NCBI RefSeq assembly: GCF_963678635.1
Contig: NC_087071.1
Span: 37,721,858-37,785,857, forward strand
Source: Symsagittifera roscoffensis
Taxonomy: Eukaryota > Xenacoelomorpha > Acoela > Convolutidae
Direction: 5' to 3'
DNA: 64,000 nucleotides
The translations under genes were made by a program, and so were the position numbers. Of this stretch, positions 59,501 to 61,124 are shown one piece after another (the first letter of the stretch is position 1; each line of letters opens with the position of its first letter). The notes beneath the pieces are model-generated. The model was not told where the DNA came from, ran no database searches, and was given only the letters and a program-made list of their open reading frames with translations.

Positions 59501-61124
59501 TCGTGCCATCGTGTTGCGAGCTTGCCAATAGAGGGTAAGTTTTATACATAATTTAGAGCCCGTTTTTGTCGCAAAGAGGCGACGCGCACGTAGCGCGCCT
59601 ACCGGCGACGTTAAGCCACAACTTTTAAGTTTTGAAGGAAATTTGAAAATTTTCTAGTGGTTTGGTTTATTTCAATTTTGCGAGTTGTCTTTGTTGCGAG
59701 CTGTTAGTTAGTTATTTACCATAATCTAAAAGCGAGCGAAGACAAATTTTAACAATTTGATTATTTTTTTAAACCTTTTTGACGTTTTCCTTGAAACCCA
59801 CTGTAGAATTCCTCCGTGTCAGTTTCTTCTCTCCACTCTCCCCCTCTTCTGCTGCTGATGGAGATTGGGGAGGGGGTTGAGCCTAAAAAGAACAAAGTAT
59901 GTGCAAAATCCAAACTTCCTGTGAAATGTATTTTGAAAATTAAGATTTTGTGACTAAAAAAATTTGAGTTAATTCAATTTATTAGCTGTCAAGTTGGCAT
60001 TTGTTCTATCATTGAAATTCCACAGTTCATGAATTGTGTTGGCTAGCATAATACTTGGGAATATATAATTTGAAAACGCAAACTCGATCAAGATTAAAAA
60101 ATGAATAAATTTTTTCTTAAGTCACAAAACCTCATTTTTGAAAGAATTTTCAAAGCAAGTTTTGGAAACATTTCTTATACGAAATTGCAAGTTTGAATTG
60201 GGTTGAGTTTTCCACTCAAATTAGAATTTTGGCAGTTTTATTTTGCAGACAAATCGCAAATTAAGTTTTATTAAGTTTTGCATGCAAAATTTTGTTTTTC
60301 AAAAAATGTTTGTTCGAGTGAAAAAAAAACAAAAAAAATTTGGGGGCAATTTCAAAAAATACTTTGTAAAATTTTTGTCGTCGCCATCAAAAAAATGCCA
60401 GTCATACATTTTCCATATATGGAAATTGTATGATTAGCTTTTTTTGACAAAAAGTTTTTCTTTTTTATTTAGTACGATACACCGAATTTTATGCCGAAAC
60501 AAGTGAAAAATTGTTTGAAAATTCAATGACACCATTTTGGCAAAATGTATGAAATATGTATTAATAGTATTTTTTCATAGACTTAGTTTATGGAATTGTA
60601 TGATTAGCATTTTTGGTCTATGGAGGTCAACCCGGGCGGCTCAGAATTGCCAAATTGTTGTGTATGAGCTTCTTTGTAAATGAAAATCTGCGACTTCTTT
60701 TCCTGTTAATAGTTTCAACCAATCCGATTTGAGAATTATGATGCAGGTTCAGCATAACAAAAACATCAGTTTGAACCGTATAAAAGAGAAAGGATCAAAT
60801 TAACATCCTCCCACTAAGCAGACCACTTTAAGATTTTTCTGCCCAAAATTTAATTTGGACTGAAATGGGCCAGCGCTTGTAAAATGCTCGATTCTTGATC
60901 AAATAGGGAACCCATGACCGGATTTGAATTCCAAGAATCCTCTATGAAGGTTTGCAAACCCCTGGAGTGGCGGCGGATGCAGTGCCAGTAGGCGTAGCTG
61001 GGGTAGTCAGTGGGGTATTCTGTTGTTTGCGGGGGGACGTCTTGTTAGAAGTGGATGTGTAGATACTCCCCCCGCCTGAAGCCACCTTCGCTCCCCCCTC
61101 CCCACTCTTGGCAGCATTCTTGTC
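14436..61124 (-). CDS. IPP-2-like protein phosphatase 1 inhibitor with three tandem modules (13 exons visible, N-terminus missing)
   Basis: Joining 13 exons gives a 539-residue partial product with every intron phase matching. Three segments (about residues 144-177, 278-310 and 462-497) have the C-terminal helix pattern of protein phosphatase inhibitor 2: F/M-x-x-K/M-R-K-x-H-Y, then a helix with ARRLA or GKQLA. In IPP-2 this helix carries the HY pair that covers the active site of protein phosphatase 1. Each is preceded, 38 to 72 residues upstream, by a V/I-x-F-(K/R)-E motif reminiscent of an RVxF docking site; the match to the strict consensus is loose. Known IPP-2 proteins have one such core. 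The N-terminal KGILK-type motif is not in this window. The inference is a multivalent PP1 regulator, acting in nucleus or cytosol; no signal peptide or membrane segment is seen. Retroelements fill several introns. Confidence 0.75.
14816..14960 (-). CDS. Host gene exon: module 3 HY helix (residues 461-509)
   Basis: 145 bases, phase 2 to 0. It encodes KESSEFVAKRKEHYDTYMDL, then GQARRLARLALDAE and a Thr-rich end. F-V-A-K-R-K-E-H-Y fits the IPP-2 helix, and ARRLARLAL fits the helix that follows. Acceptor TTTTTTTCAG and donor CAG followed by gtaagt are both strong. Confidence 0.85.
15535..15644 (-). CDS. Host gene exon: module 3 acidic linker (residues 425-461)
   Basis: 110 bases, phase 0 to 2. 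It encodes VQLVPKERGLNDDEEDGGED followed by LVALRFEQSLKDPDSA. Acceptor GTTGTGTTAG; donor AG followed by gtaaca. Its phase pattern equals that of the linker exons in modules 1 and 2. Confidence 0.75.
15645..17081. other. Intronic, no recognised gene
   Basis: This is the 3' part of the 3.6-kb intron between the exons at 19265 and 15644. Two short opposite-strand frames at 16185-16402 overlap each other and look accidental. A 78-codon plus-strand frame (16543-16779, GTG start) has slightly protein-like composition but no recognisable domain. Confidence 0.4.
17082..17870 (+). CDS. Orphan Ser/Pro/Thr-rich ORF, 262 codons
   Basis: An open plus-strand frame from ATG 17082 (the frame is also open upstream to 17031 without an ATG) to TAA 17870. 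It is clearly richer in G+C than its surroundings. The product has a basic N-terminus (MPPRKIAPRGQTITPTPR), long Ser/Pro/Thr-rich disordered stretches, and a basic end (AKRRFIRRNTEGFVQS). No catalytic motif, zinc finger or membrane segment is seen. It sits in an intron of the host gene on the opposite strand, about 170 bases before a large foldback repeat, so it may be the surviving ORF of a mobile element. Function unknown. Confidence 0.45.
   Translation: MPPRKIAPRGQTITPTPRCPITIVPASHQRSTAPPVVWLSDSDTQEALSRTQSPRRYPRAMSTPQPTSKTSSATLQGSSTNLVPQTPSTLMHSSLPLDSPLGNLKASNTSVATLHAADTAASTLRSRYTAQTIPDNSAGPSSSPGPEATDLAKPGPSTSESLVQAKPAQPTVQDDVESQTSSSPSAGASGRHRKALARYDSPIRHSVKEVEESVATSPSTGQFGGSSPVTAKRRFIRRNTEGFVQSCSSTSRHSPKEIVFKE
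18039..18609. repeat. Large inverted repeat (foldback), two 270-bp arms
   Basis: The left arm 18039-18308 is matched by the reverse complement of the right arm 18340-18609 with few mismatches, around a 31-base centre. The arms start GTCATGCCACGCATAG and end at GCGATACT on the left. Frames on opposite strands (18041-18257 plus, 18609-18391 minus) are near copies because of the symmetry and are not genes. It looks like a foldback or MITE-type element, or the fused terminal repeats of a deleted DNA transposon. No target duplication is clear. Confidence 0.85.
18610..19264. other. Intronic, nothing recognised
   Basis: The remainder of the intron between the foldback repeat and the microexon at 19265. 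No ORF, repeat or RNA gene that I can support. Confidence 0.4.
19265..19306 (-). CDS. Host gene microexon: module 3 docking-type motif (residues 411-424)
   Basis: 42 bases, phase 0 to 0, acceptor TTTACAG and donor AGG followed by gtaaga. It encodes RRESAISFRETVER. RRES is a PKA-type consensus immediately before I-S-F-R-E, matching module 1 in layout. Removing this 14-codon exon would keep the frame, so it could be skipped in some transcripts. Confidence 0.65.
19562..19809 (-). CDS. Host gene exon: spacer with His-Gly tract (residues 328-410)
   Basis: 248 bases, phase 1 to 0. It encodes a Ser/Thr-rich part (PPSLSVDTSHELMTSLDPR) and then an alternating His-Gly tract with 11 His in 22 residues, followed by SGKKVIPPGEE. 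Alternating His is a metal-binding pattern in other proteins; here metal binding is inference. The DNA is a CATGG(T/C)-type repeat, so the tract may vary in length. Donor GAG followed by gtatgg. Confidence 0.75.
20258..20409 (-). CDS. Host gene exon: module 2 HY helix (residues 277-328)
   Basis: 152 bases, phase 2 to 1. It encodes PSSEFQSKRKAHYKTYVPFG, then SARRLASQTLEQEQQ and an Arg/Glu-rich tail. It aligns almost without gaps to the module 3 exon at 14816-14960 (SSEFxxKRKxHYxTY, ARRLA), so modules 2 and 3 are more alike than either is to module 1. An in-frame gt eight bases before the chosen donor would break the phase with the next exon. Confidence 0.8.
21059..21117 (-). CDS. Host gene exon: module 2 acidic linker (residues 258-277)
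   Basis: 59 bases, phase 0 to 2, encoding VEEDETGRLQRSAEVGEQK. It is short, so the distance from V-G-F to HY is only 38 residues in this module. Acceptor CTTCAG; donor GA followed by gtgagt. A run of 21 C on the plus strand (G on the transcript) starts 55 bases upstream of this exon. Confidence 0.65.
21118..24743. other. Intron with low-complexity tracts
   Basis: It starts with a 21-base C run at 21173-21193. Around 22.12-22.33 and 22.70-22.76 kb the motif ACAGATTAT and variants recur many times, and 22.82-22.88 kb is a short palindromic AT-rich stretch. The frames at 21322-21585 and 22604-22897 have no domain-like features. No element proteins were recognised. Confidence 0.45.
22120..22330 (+). 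repeat. Degenerate short tandem repeat (ACAGATTAT-type)
   Basis: The unit TACAGATTAT with changes such as TATACAGATT and TACAGACTGT recurs about every 10-20 bases. Spacing is irregular, so this is a decayed satellite-like tract, not a precise array. Confidence 0.5.
24744..24811 (-). CDS. Host gene exon: module 2 docking-type motif (residues 235-257)
   Basis: 68 bases, phase 1 to 0. It encodes GPLYCEPNSPSVVVGFKEL and three more residues. The V-G-F-K-E motif matches module 1, but the RRxS phosphorylation consensus is absent. Acceptor TTTTCAG and donor AAG followed by gtcagt. The first codons resemble those of the exon at 19562-19809, which also starts with a split Asn/Asp-Gly. Confidence 0.7.
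24930..25600 (+). repeat. Dispersed repeat family R copy
   Basis: Landmarks in order: TTCTCGGACCATTGAACTTTG, TCTTCGGGTGTTATAG, ATCATCGATAGGAGTGGGTTG, GATATATCAT, and at the far end CAGTAACCGGCTATCC. The same order is found at 28.83-29.54 kb. Confidence 0.55.
26071..26700 (+). repeat. Dispersed GGGTTGACC-type repeat, copy 1
   Basis: It begins CCCGGGTTGACCAAAAATG and holds several copies of TAGTCATACAATTTTCA. It also has a GACCGAACTCACGTGAC block near 26.32 kb that recurs as ACCGAACACAAGTGACAC at about 63.87 kb. Related copies lie at 60.25-60.65 kb (inverted) and at the right window edge. No coding potential; it is likely a non-autonomous element. Confidence 0.55.
27129..27537 (-). mobile_element. 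Solo LTR of the giant gypsy element family
   Basis: A 409-base copy of the LTR found at both ends of the 18-kb element, ending TG...CA on the minus strand (plus-strand ends TGAGTTA and GGTTCCA). It is flanked by the 4-bp direct repeat TTAG (27125-27128 and 27538-27541), the expected target-site duplication length for Ty3/gypsy. No internal sequence remains. It is inserted in the host-gene intron in the same orientation as the gene. Confidence 0.9.
27538..28360. other. Intronic, nothing recognised
   Basis: AT-rich sequence between the solo LTR and the spacer exon at 28361. No ORF or repeat of note. Confidence 0.4.
28361..28532 (-). CDS. Host gene exon: spacer between modules 1 and 2 (residues 178-235)
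   Basis: 172 bases, phase 0 to 1. It encodes an acidic, Gly/Glu-rich, probably disordered stretch (SDEAGGAEETENTEDMLPPL). The donor AACA followed by gtgagt is standard, and the phase-1 end fits the next exon exactly. Confidence 0.75.
28830..29540 (+). repeat. Dispersed repeat family R, most complete copy
   Basis: It runs from GTGCCGACCATTGAAAATGG through CACAAAATCAGGTCCCACAA and ATCATCGACTGGGTTGAAGG to AATGGTCGGGACGTTCTGTG and CGGTAACCGGCTATTC. It seems to show the full order of family blocks, about 0.7 kb. It has no ORF of note and lies in the intron between host exons. Confidence 0.55.
29853..29955 (-). CDS. Host gene exon: module 1 HY helix (residues 143-177)
   Basis: 103 bases, phase 2 to 0. 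It encodes SPVRQHRMEEMRKQHYKENY followed by VDFQHGKQLAQQTIQ. MRKQHYKEN aligns with the IPP-2 KRKLHYNEG type core and GKQLAQQ with its following ARQL helix. Of the three copies it is the closest to IPP-2 around HY because it keeps a Glu-Asn after HYK. The donor is CAG followed by gtgggt. Confidence 0.8.
30540..32400 (+). pseudogene. Relic B: probable gag and leading pol of a decayed gypsy element
   Basis: An ATG context (ATGGTGCAGTCCAGCG) near 30536 begins a heavily broken frame rich in Lys, Gln and Arg that could be gag. It is placed here mainly because the reverse transcriptase, integrase and pol tail of a relic A type element follow on the same strand. No zinc knuckle or protease motif is readable. 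Confidence 0.3.
32520..32735 (+). pseudogene. Relic B: reverse transcriptase fragment with YxDD box
   Basis: 71 codons containing FLGVLRATPNEFQRVMDSAN and TNCYPDDILIA. The second is the YxDD catalytic box of a reverse transcriptase (YPDD, where V or L is usual in the second place). The upstream palm and fingers are degraded. Confidence 0.8.
32796..32890 (+). repeat. 95-base duplication inside relic B, second copy
   Basis: CAACATTCACGAGCTTGTA, then CTGCAGCAACCAAACTAT and ATGTTTGACTTACAAAATTC occur here and again at about 32388-32480 with few changes. The first copy lies upstream of the YPDD box and the second downstream, so the relic is internally rearranged. Confidence 0.8.
33000..33500 (+). 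pseudogene. Relic B: RNase H/integrase fragments
   Basis: The frame at 33212-33469 includes FSKPNAEVDLKSPCALELL, followed by CGTKHYFFVCINRFLKLPF. This is the start of a gypsy integrase core, with VDL in the place of the first catalytic Asp and VCINRF for the usual VCIDRFSK. The frame just before it (33003-33209) is a Lys/Glu-rich linker. Many frame breaks. Confidence 0.65.
33800..34050 (+). pseudogene. Relic B: pol C-terminal tail homologous to relic A
   Basis: One frame reads YFACDESFCILSDFANLSNW, then EWSVGSLSYKDVGRER and, at its end, MTDCPVSILPN. It matches the tail of relic A at 2330-2590 (YLASDES, SEWEW, RDVARERF, CPISI) in order and spacing. This confirms a shared family-specific domain. 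Confidence 0.7.
34060..37342. other. Intronic, no recognised gene
   Basis: A few opposite-strand frames (35318-35625, 34001-34255) have no recognisable features. The region is AT-rich with frequent A and T runs. It may include eroded 3' parts of relic B near 34.05-34.7 kb, but no homology is visible. Confidence 0.4.
37343..37497 (-). CDS. Host gene exon: module 1 Gly-rich/acidic linker (residues 92-143)
   Basis: 155 bases, phase 0 to 2. It encodes a Gly/Ser-rich segment (GGRGSAGGGASGGGGG), then acidic residues and NNEYYCSIRDASED. It corresponds in position and phase to exons 21059-21117 and 15535-15644 of the other modules. GC content is far above the surrounding intron. The 3' LTR of the giant retroelement begins only 82 bases upstream of its acceptor, so the polypyrimidine and branch-point region lies right beside the insertion. 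Confidence 0.75.
37580..37988 (-). repeat. 3' LTR of the giant element
   Basis: 409 bases with plus-strand ends TGAGTTAGAA and GATCAGGTTCCA (TG...CA on the minus strand). It is about 96 % identical to the 5' LTR by eye, with around 16 differences including one indel. A perfect 13-bp inverted repeat with a 2-base AA loop lies at 37846-37873. Confidence 0.9.
37989..38010 (-). promoter_or_regulatory. Possible polypurine tract
   Basis: Next to the inner edge of the 3' LTR the minus strand reads AAAACCCGGATGGG. It is only partly purine, so the assignment rests on position. Confidence 0.3.
38011..39578 (-). other. Non-coding 3' region of the giant element
   Basis: 1.5 kb between the last ORF and the 3' LTR. 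The minus strand has no long frame. The plus-strand frames at 38206-38433 and 38659-39011 lie on the non-coding, T/G-rich strand and are taken as chance. A GGTGGGTTAGGCC block occurs twice near 38.69 and 38.73 kb. Confidence 0.5.
39579..40740 (-). CDS. Giant element ORF of unknown function, 343 codons from ATG
   Basis: The frame starts at ATG 40610 and is open upstream to about 40740 without an ATG. There it overlaps the preceding ORF by about 40 bases in another frame. The product is rich in His, Phe, Tyr and Ile, with a hydrophobic segment near the C-terminus (WPLLQTKNIILILAKLL). It has no motif of gag, pol or known envelope proteins that I recognise. A mostly folded-looking composition and intactness in an otherwise damaged element suggest a real product. 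It may be the continuation of the upstream ORF through a frameshift. Confidence 0.6.
40700..41410 (-). CDS. Giant element ORF, Ser/Pro/Asn-rich, 236 codons
   Basis: An ATG (MSRQFGSLHRSNSHPANLQ) follows an in-frame stop. The product is dominated by Ser, Pro, Thr, Asn and Gln and looks disordered, except for a short basic end (AYRTFKRKFPNHPFPTKPG). It overlaps the next ORF in a different frame (offset of 2), so either two overlapping genes or one gene with a single frameshift is possible. Function unknown. It lies downstream of the envelope-like region, where simple Ty3/gypsy elements carry nothing. Confidence 0.55.
   Translation of the reverse strand: MSRQFGSLHRSNSHPANLQAPIPIIPLFAFPPPDFPIINISSSTNSDTNSDFSVLYSISQLNNPNIETPDEFADSEPSPSNKFQTNSSVFSKPPFQPLPTNNSLPSVSTPSYASQVTPTYSPLHSDRSYNNSPDTPQISQELDNFITLQQQLIHPNTLTIHQLSSTIESSNPSTPTPSSAYTASLAQSSTSTETPSSTNRAYRTFKRKFPNHPFPTKPGTACDYINHPQHTNTKVF
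41570..41950 (-). pseudogene. Envelope-like C-terminal membrane region
   Basis: The minus-strand frame (ATG 41884, open further upstream) encodes aromatic and hydrophobic stretches, including MFNFIGFLFSLLKGIYN and ARILFAGFFGIFSSS, followed by a polar tail with PTAPQLPPLPQ. Placed after a Cys-containing ectodomain-like region, it looks like the membrane-proximal, transmembrane and cytoplasmic part of an envelope glycoprotein. Confidence 0.45.
41951..43900 (-). pseudogene. Envelope-like glycoprotein ectodomain, broken into several frames
   Basis: The first frame (43900-43382, 172 codons) has a hydrophobic N-terminal stretch that could be a signal peptide, then a YDCEENEQ motif and regularly spaced Cys. 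Later frames (43089-42628 and others) continue with Cys-rich text such as CKNDQGYCDPTTRTQ. The YDC start, the Cys spacing and the later membrane region resemble envelope proteins that arthropod retroelements share with jingchuvirus-type glycoproteins. That is pattern recognition only and no search was run. Several stops and frame changes make it non-functional. Confidence 0.4.
43901..45068 (-). pseudogene. Pro/Ser/Asn-rich region between pol and env
   Basis: Frames at 45068-44841 and 44796-44473 and continuing text down to about 43.92 kb read as one disordered, proline-rich protein (SPTPITPENPKSTLPETPP) with at least two frame breaks. A more structured end (about 44.25-43.92 kb) contains WALNRLHYRQDI and repeated aromatic residues. 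It could be the N-terminal part of the envelope polyprotein or an accessory ORF. It is not assigned. Confidence 0.4.
45492..46100 (-). pseudogene. Integrase C-terminal region (GPY/F-like) and basic tail
   Basis: 202 codons. LKIGTFVLIPNF, then EPYQIIAKPTDVTYKLTD and VQHRNNLLPYYP match the small beta-barrel (GPY/F-like module) after gypsy integrases. A long Lys/Glu/Gln-rich tail follows. It is offset in frame from the integrase core, with which it overlaps by 19 bases, so a frameshift separates them. Confidence 0.7.
46082..47266 (-). pseudogene. Integrase with complete D,D-E triad (one internal stop)
   Basis: A single frame runs from 47266 to 46082, interrupted by one TAA at about 46848. After a Lys-rich linker come the HHCC zinc-binding pattern (ISHTQNTKGHSG, CNDCIVC), the core Asp in ISFDTKGPI, the second Asp in LVTDNGTEF and the Glu in NGLVEGMNR. 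All catalytic residues are present. It ends MSPYEMVFNQKPRN, usual for this family. Only the stop and the frame breaks on both sides make it dead. Confidence 0.85.
47197..47874 (-). pseudogene. RNase H domain of the giant element
   Basis: 225 codons. CDASKFGIGAALLQ gives the first acidic residue, ELRLSTLMRECTAIIYTL the Glu-containing helix, LFTDHKRI the next Asp, and HIVWTAGKNLALPDTLSR the final Asp. It is followed by a linker with the text of a pol connection region. The frame differs from those of both reverse transcriptase and integrase. Confidence 0.85.
47875..48862 (-). pseudogene. Reverse transcriptase of the giant element
   Basis: Fingers and palm are readable in one frame (48862-48349): KIVLDARYRNSLIDESK, FTTADMNSAYNQM with the first catalytic Asp, and FNRLFYGISIRPAAFSAFM. 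A stop and frame change follow, then YLDDVFM (about 48319-48299) with the two catalytic Asp, and VKFLGHNIERNSITP of the thumb. Three frames are used in total, so there are at least two frameshifts. Confidence 0.85.
48863..49660 (-). pseudogene. Protease C-terminus and linker to reverse transcriptase
   Basis: After the frame break at about 49650 the text continues with TFHITDIQHNIIGIPFISEY, which fits the C-terminal half of a retroviral-type protease, and a long linker (ORF 49332-48865 in the same frame). A stop just before 48862 separates it from the reverse transcriptase. Confidence 0.6.
49650..50618 (-). pseudogene. Gag-pol junction and aspartic protease
   Basis: This frame is the same as that of gag and is separated from it by a single TAA (50621-50619). 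It starts with an Arg/Ser/Asn/Tyr-rich stretch like the end of gag, then an acidic part, then LEIDFLIDSGAESNIINIST with the DSGA active site of a retroviral-type protease, then LTTAQGSTLVNYGKIQLFLL. It ends in a stop at 49650 where the homology jumps frame. Confidence 0.75.
50619..53552 (-). CDS. Gag protein of the giant element, 977 residues, intact
   Basis: One uninterrupted frame from ATG 53552. The N-terminal half is Asn/Thr/Gln/Pro-rich and mostly low complexity. Residues about 600-790 hold a Ty3/gypsy gag domain (VFTGTDPEYSVEDYLNAVT, AAQKWFSVLPIEIKSDWKRF, EFAKMF). Residues 847-860 form a CCHC zinc knuckle (CNYCRRYGHSISEC), and the C-terminus is Arg/Ser/Asn-rich. Most Ty3/gypsy Gag proteins are a few hundred residues, so this one is very long. 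The codons avoid G, as does the whole element. It would form the particle core and bind element RNA. Confidence 0.9.
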   Translation of the reverse strand: MIHTQSDDSPDDEAVYPFLIDSPDDGGQHDFCKNLLVNLFEPGISPCKAKFPNVKIKRQIIEHYLKDICNLTQHNGIYTIEFSTLNTAHRKYVIQTDDIELEFSKVFLEYIKSIQYHNSQRANSIFTNDNFAIIYTYISILEKTEFQSISPTETSKHTKVRNEIALFSTFLQIFKENFTKDDVSQHTKHDLQKILAWFKIDYFTHNLDLISQARKNFRPQNTNDDTALSEQSDYVWDPEWSHPTFINIPQSISSQAISTISYHRDYVKVIPLTINATPLNYNTFLPDTRNNSLNSTVIHNENLNGNKNLTQQDIQTPSHFINEEVVQTTTTTQQNISPEHPNLTTPRNTNTSLAQVTLQSTVKLSVALKYSHMDYQTYRPMTIPSKTRKPSTRNTFAEHNYNYAHKLRTNQPPRKNSQNLNHVCSNYWNPPKTSTNSVNFPDNLQPTQDYSENYPFFQQNKNKKYTPYNTNYLSSDEDDYHQPDIFAPFTKHYRTQRPQQPQPSRNIKIYPQNPADAQNPQQMHIQNPFNTQSFQPIQPQNPKSMHSYQPTQMQNEMPLPYYLQQHEISKNQLSNFSQMPNAAESLQMTMNPYLMGGSAITSNKPLMVFTGTDPEYSVEDYLNAVTANLILNIGPEAINTPLLQNWIHRRTALIQTTLDGAAQKWFSVLPIEIKSDWKRFTQEFAKMFDSERNKQHQRVLCNEIRRLPNETIKQLAVRIETIVRKAYSLKTHDYKNTKMTEILMMTLAPQLRKIAIKKRASHPSSIREPDLDFRKLVDKREQAEITMKLEETENLELQYVNRIETNTTHLNNIQESDTDLIEKITEILNIYEKHPNFKGKQSFKKWCNYCRRYGHSISECRQKQQDNQNKPQKHKKPNKSFYQYMKKDQSLPNKNIFSNNSSGKPLPNNTNYTRNQSPYNSNYRGRSLERRNTRNSPQNHYNRSNSQNNQNNYSRSNSNTTQFVSGSSSQSNLRNRH
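53533..54024 (-). CDS. Leader ORF without a Met codon, overlapping the gag start
   Basis: 163 codons open in one frame with no ATG, ending TGA 20 bases inside gag. It is Lys/Arg-rich (KRQTIKRKIISKQRQITRKR) with an acidic Ser part (LEFSDSETTSSSSKRG). Length, composition and the tight overlap with gag suggest coding. A product would need splicing from an upstream start, a non-ATG start, or has lost its ATG. A nearby AG after a pyrimidine-rich stretch (about 53.98 kb) could serve as an acceptor. Confidence 0.4.
   Translation of the reverse strand, partial: QLLASLILNLTSFKNLRKKQTIVLHNCEIDNKKYDVVITPHTQTVGYIRTKRQTIKRKIISKQRQITRKRFSKNRNAFSESEANSLDELYKLKESIDKNFPIHNQLEFSDSETTSSSSKRGKRRIKKQYKHKPVHLYNWNQPIRHIDSYILTVIKRKNDPHSK
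54025..55180 (-). other. Leader region with degenerate repeats
   Basis: Between the primer-binding site and the leader ORF the motifs CCTGGGTCT and GGGTTGGAGA recur in order at about 54.08, 54.21, 54.32 and 54.42 kb (plus-strand reading), roughly every 100 bases, along with TTAACTTACT-type blocks. A duplicated GATCCAAGGATA.GCCTTGATGATC pair lies at about 54.51 and 54.57 kb. These may be packaging or translation-control structures; that is inference. Confidence 0.45.
55181..55201 (-). promoter_or_regulatory. Primer-binding site
   Basis: Two bases inside the 5' LTR the minus strand reads TGGTGCGACCATAAGTC, beginning with TGG as expected for pairing with a tRNA 3' CCA. The complement continues into a TTCGAGA-like T-loop sequence. 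The tRNA species could not be assigned. Confidence 0.75.
55204..55613 (-). repeat. 5' LTR of the giant element
   Basis: 410 bases with the same ends as the 3' LTR. It should hold the promoter for the minus-strand transcript; no obvious TATA box was pinned down. The inverted repeat at 55471-55498 has one changed base compared with the 3' LTR. The frame at 54998-55378 spans the LTR on the opposite strand and is not a gene. Confidence 0.9.
55614..57950. other. Intronic, no recognised gene
   Basis: AT-rich sequence between the giant element and the next family R copy. Short frames at 55729-55932, 56122-56334 and 57668-57904 have no recognisable pattern. Confidence 0.4.
57950..58400 (+). repeat. 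Dispersed repeat family R, two partial copies
   Basis: CCACGCAAAATCAGGTACCA occurs twice (about 57977 and 58150). The second is followed by ATCAACGGTCGGGC, TTTTATCATATTGAAAC and TAGTCGTGATTCGAAGG, as in the other copies. Confidence 0.5.
59050..59180 (-). repeat. Dispersed repeat family R, inverted fragment
   Basis: On the minus strand the order ATAATCAGTGGAGAGAGTTG, then GAGTGATACATCCCATTAAA matches the middle block of the family. Overlapping frames on both strands (59139-59531) are not supported as genes. Confidence 0.45.
59775..59882 (-). CDS. Host gene exon: module 1 docking-type motif (residues 56-91)
   Basis: 108 bases, phase 0 at both ends. It encodes a proline- and glutamate-rich stretch ending in LTRRNSTVGFKENVKK. 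RRNS is a basophilic (PKA-type) phosphorylation consensus directly before the V-G-F-K-E motif. The same arrangement (RRES then I-S-F-R-E) occurs in the exon at 19265-19306. The donor is the weak form AAG followed by gtttaa. Confidence 0.65.
60250..60645 (-). repeat. Dispersed GGGTTGACC-type repeat, copy 2 (inverted)
   Basis: On the minus strand it begins CCCGGGTTGACC and then has AAAAATGCTAATCATACAATT, matching the start of copy 1. Further TCATACA.TTTCCATA blocks follow. Confidence 0.5.
60960..61124 (-). CDS. Host gene exon 1 of those visible (residues 1-55)
   Basis: The acceptor is CTTTGCAG before GACAAGAATG. The frame is open in phase 0 and encodes a Lys/Gly/Ser/Thr/Pro-rich, probably disordered segment (DKNAAKSGEGG, SNKTSPRKQQ). 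The donor is taken as GGG followed by gtttgc, which keeps phase 0 with the next exon. Without splicing the frame would stop after four more codons, so this could instead be the last exon of a short isoform. At least one exon with the start codon must lie further right or go unrecognised. Confidence 0.6.

Noticed and set aside
59139-59531. Opposite-strand frames of 105 and 123 codons
   Set aside because: They overlap each other, one is mostly Lys/Arg/Gln and the other Phe/Leu/Ile, and both run out of a family R fragment. No motif on either strand.
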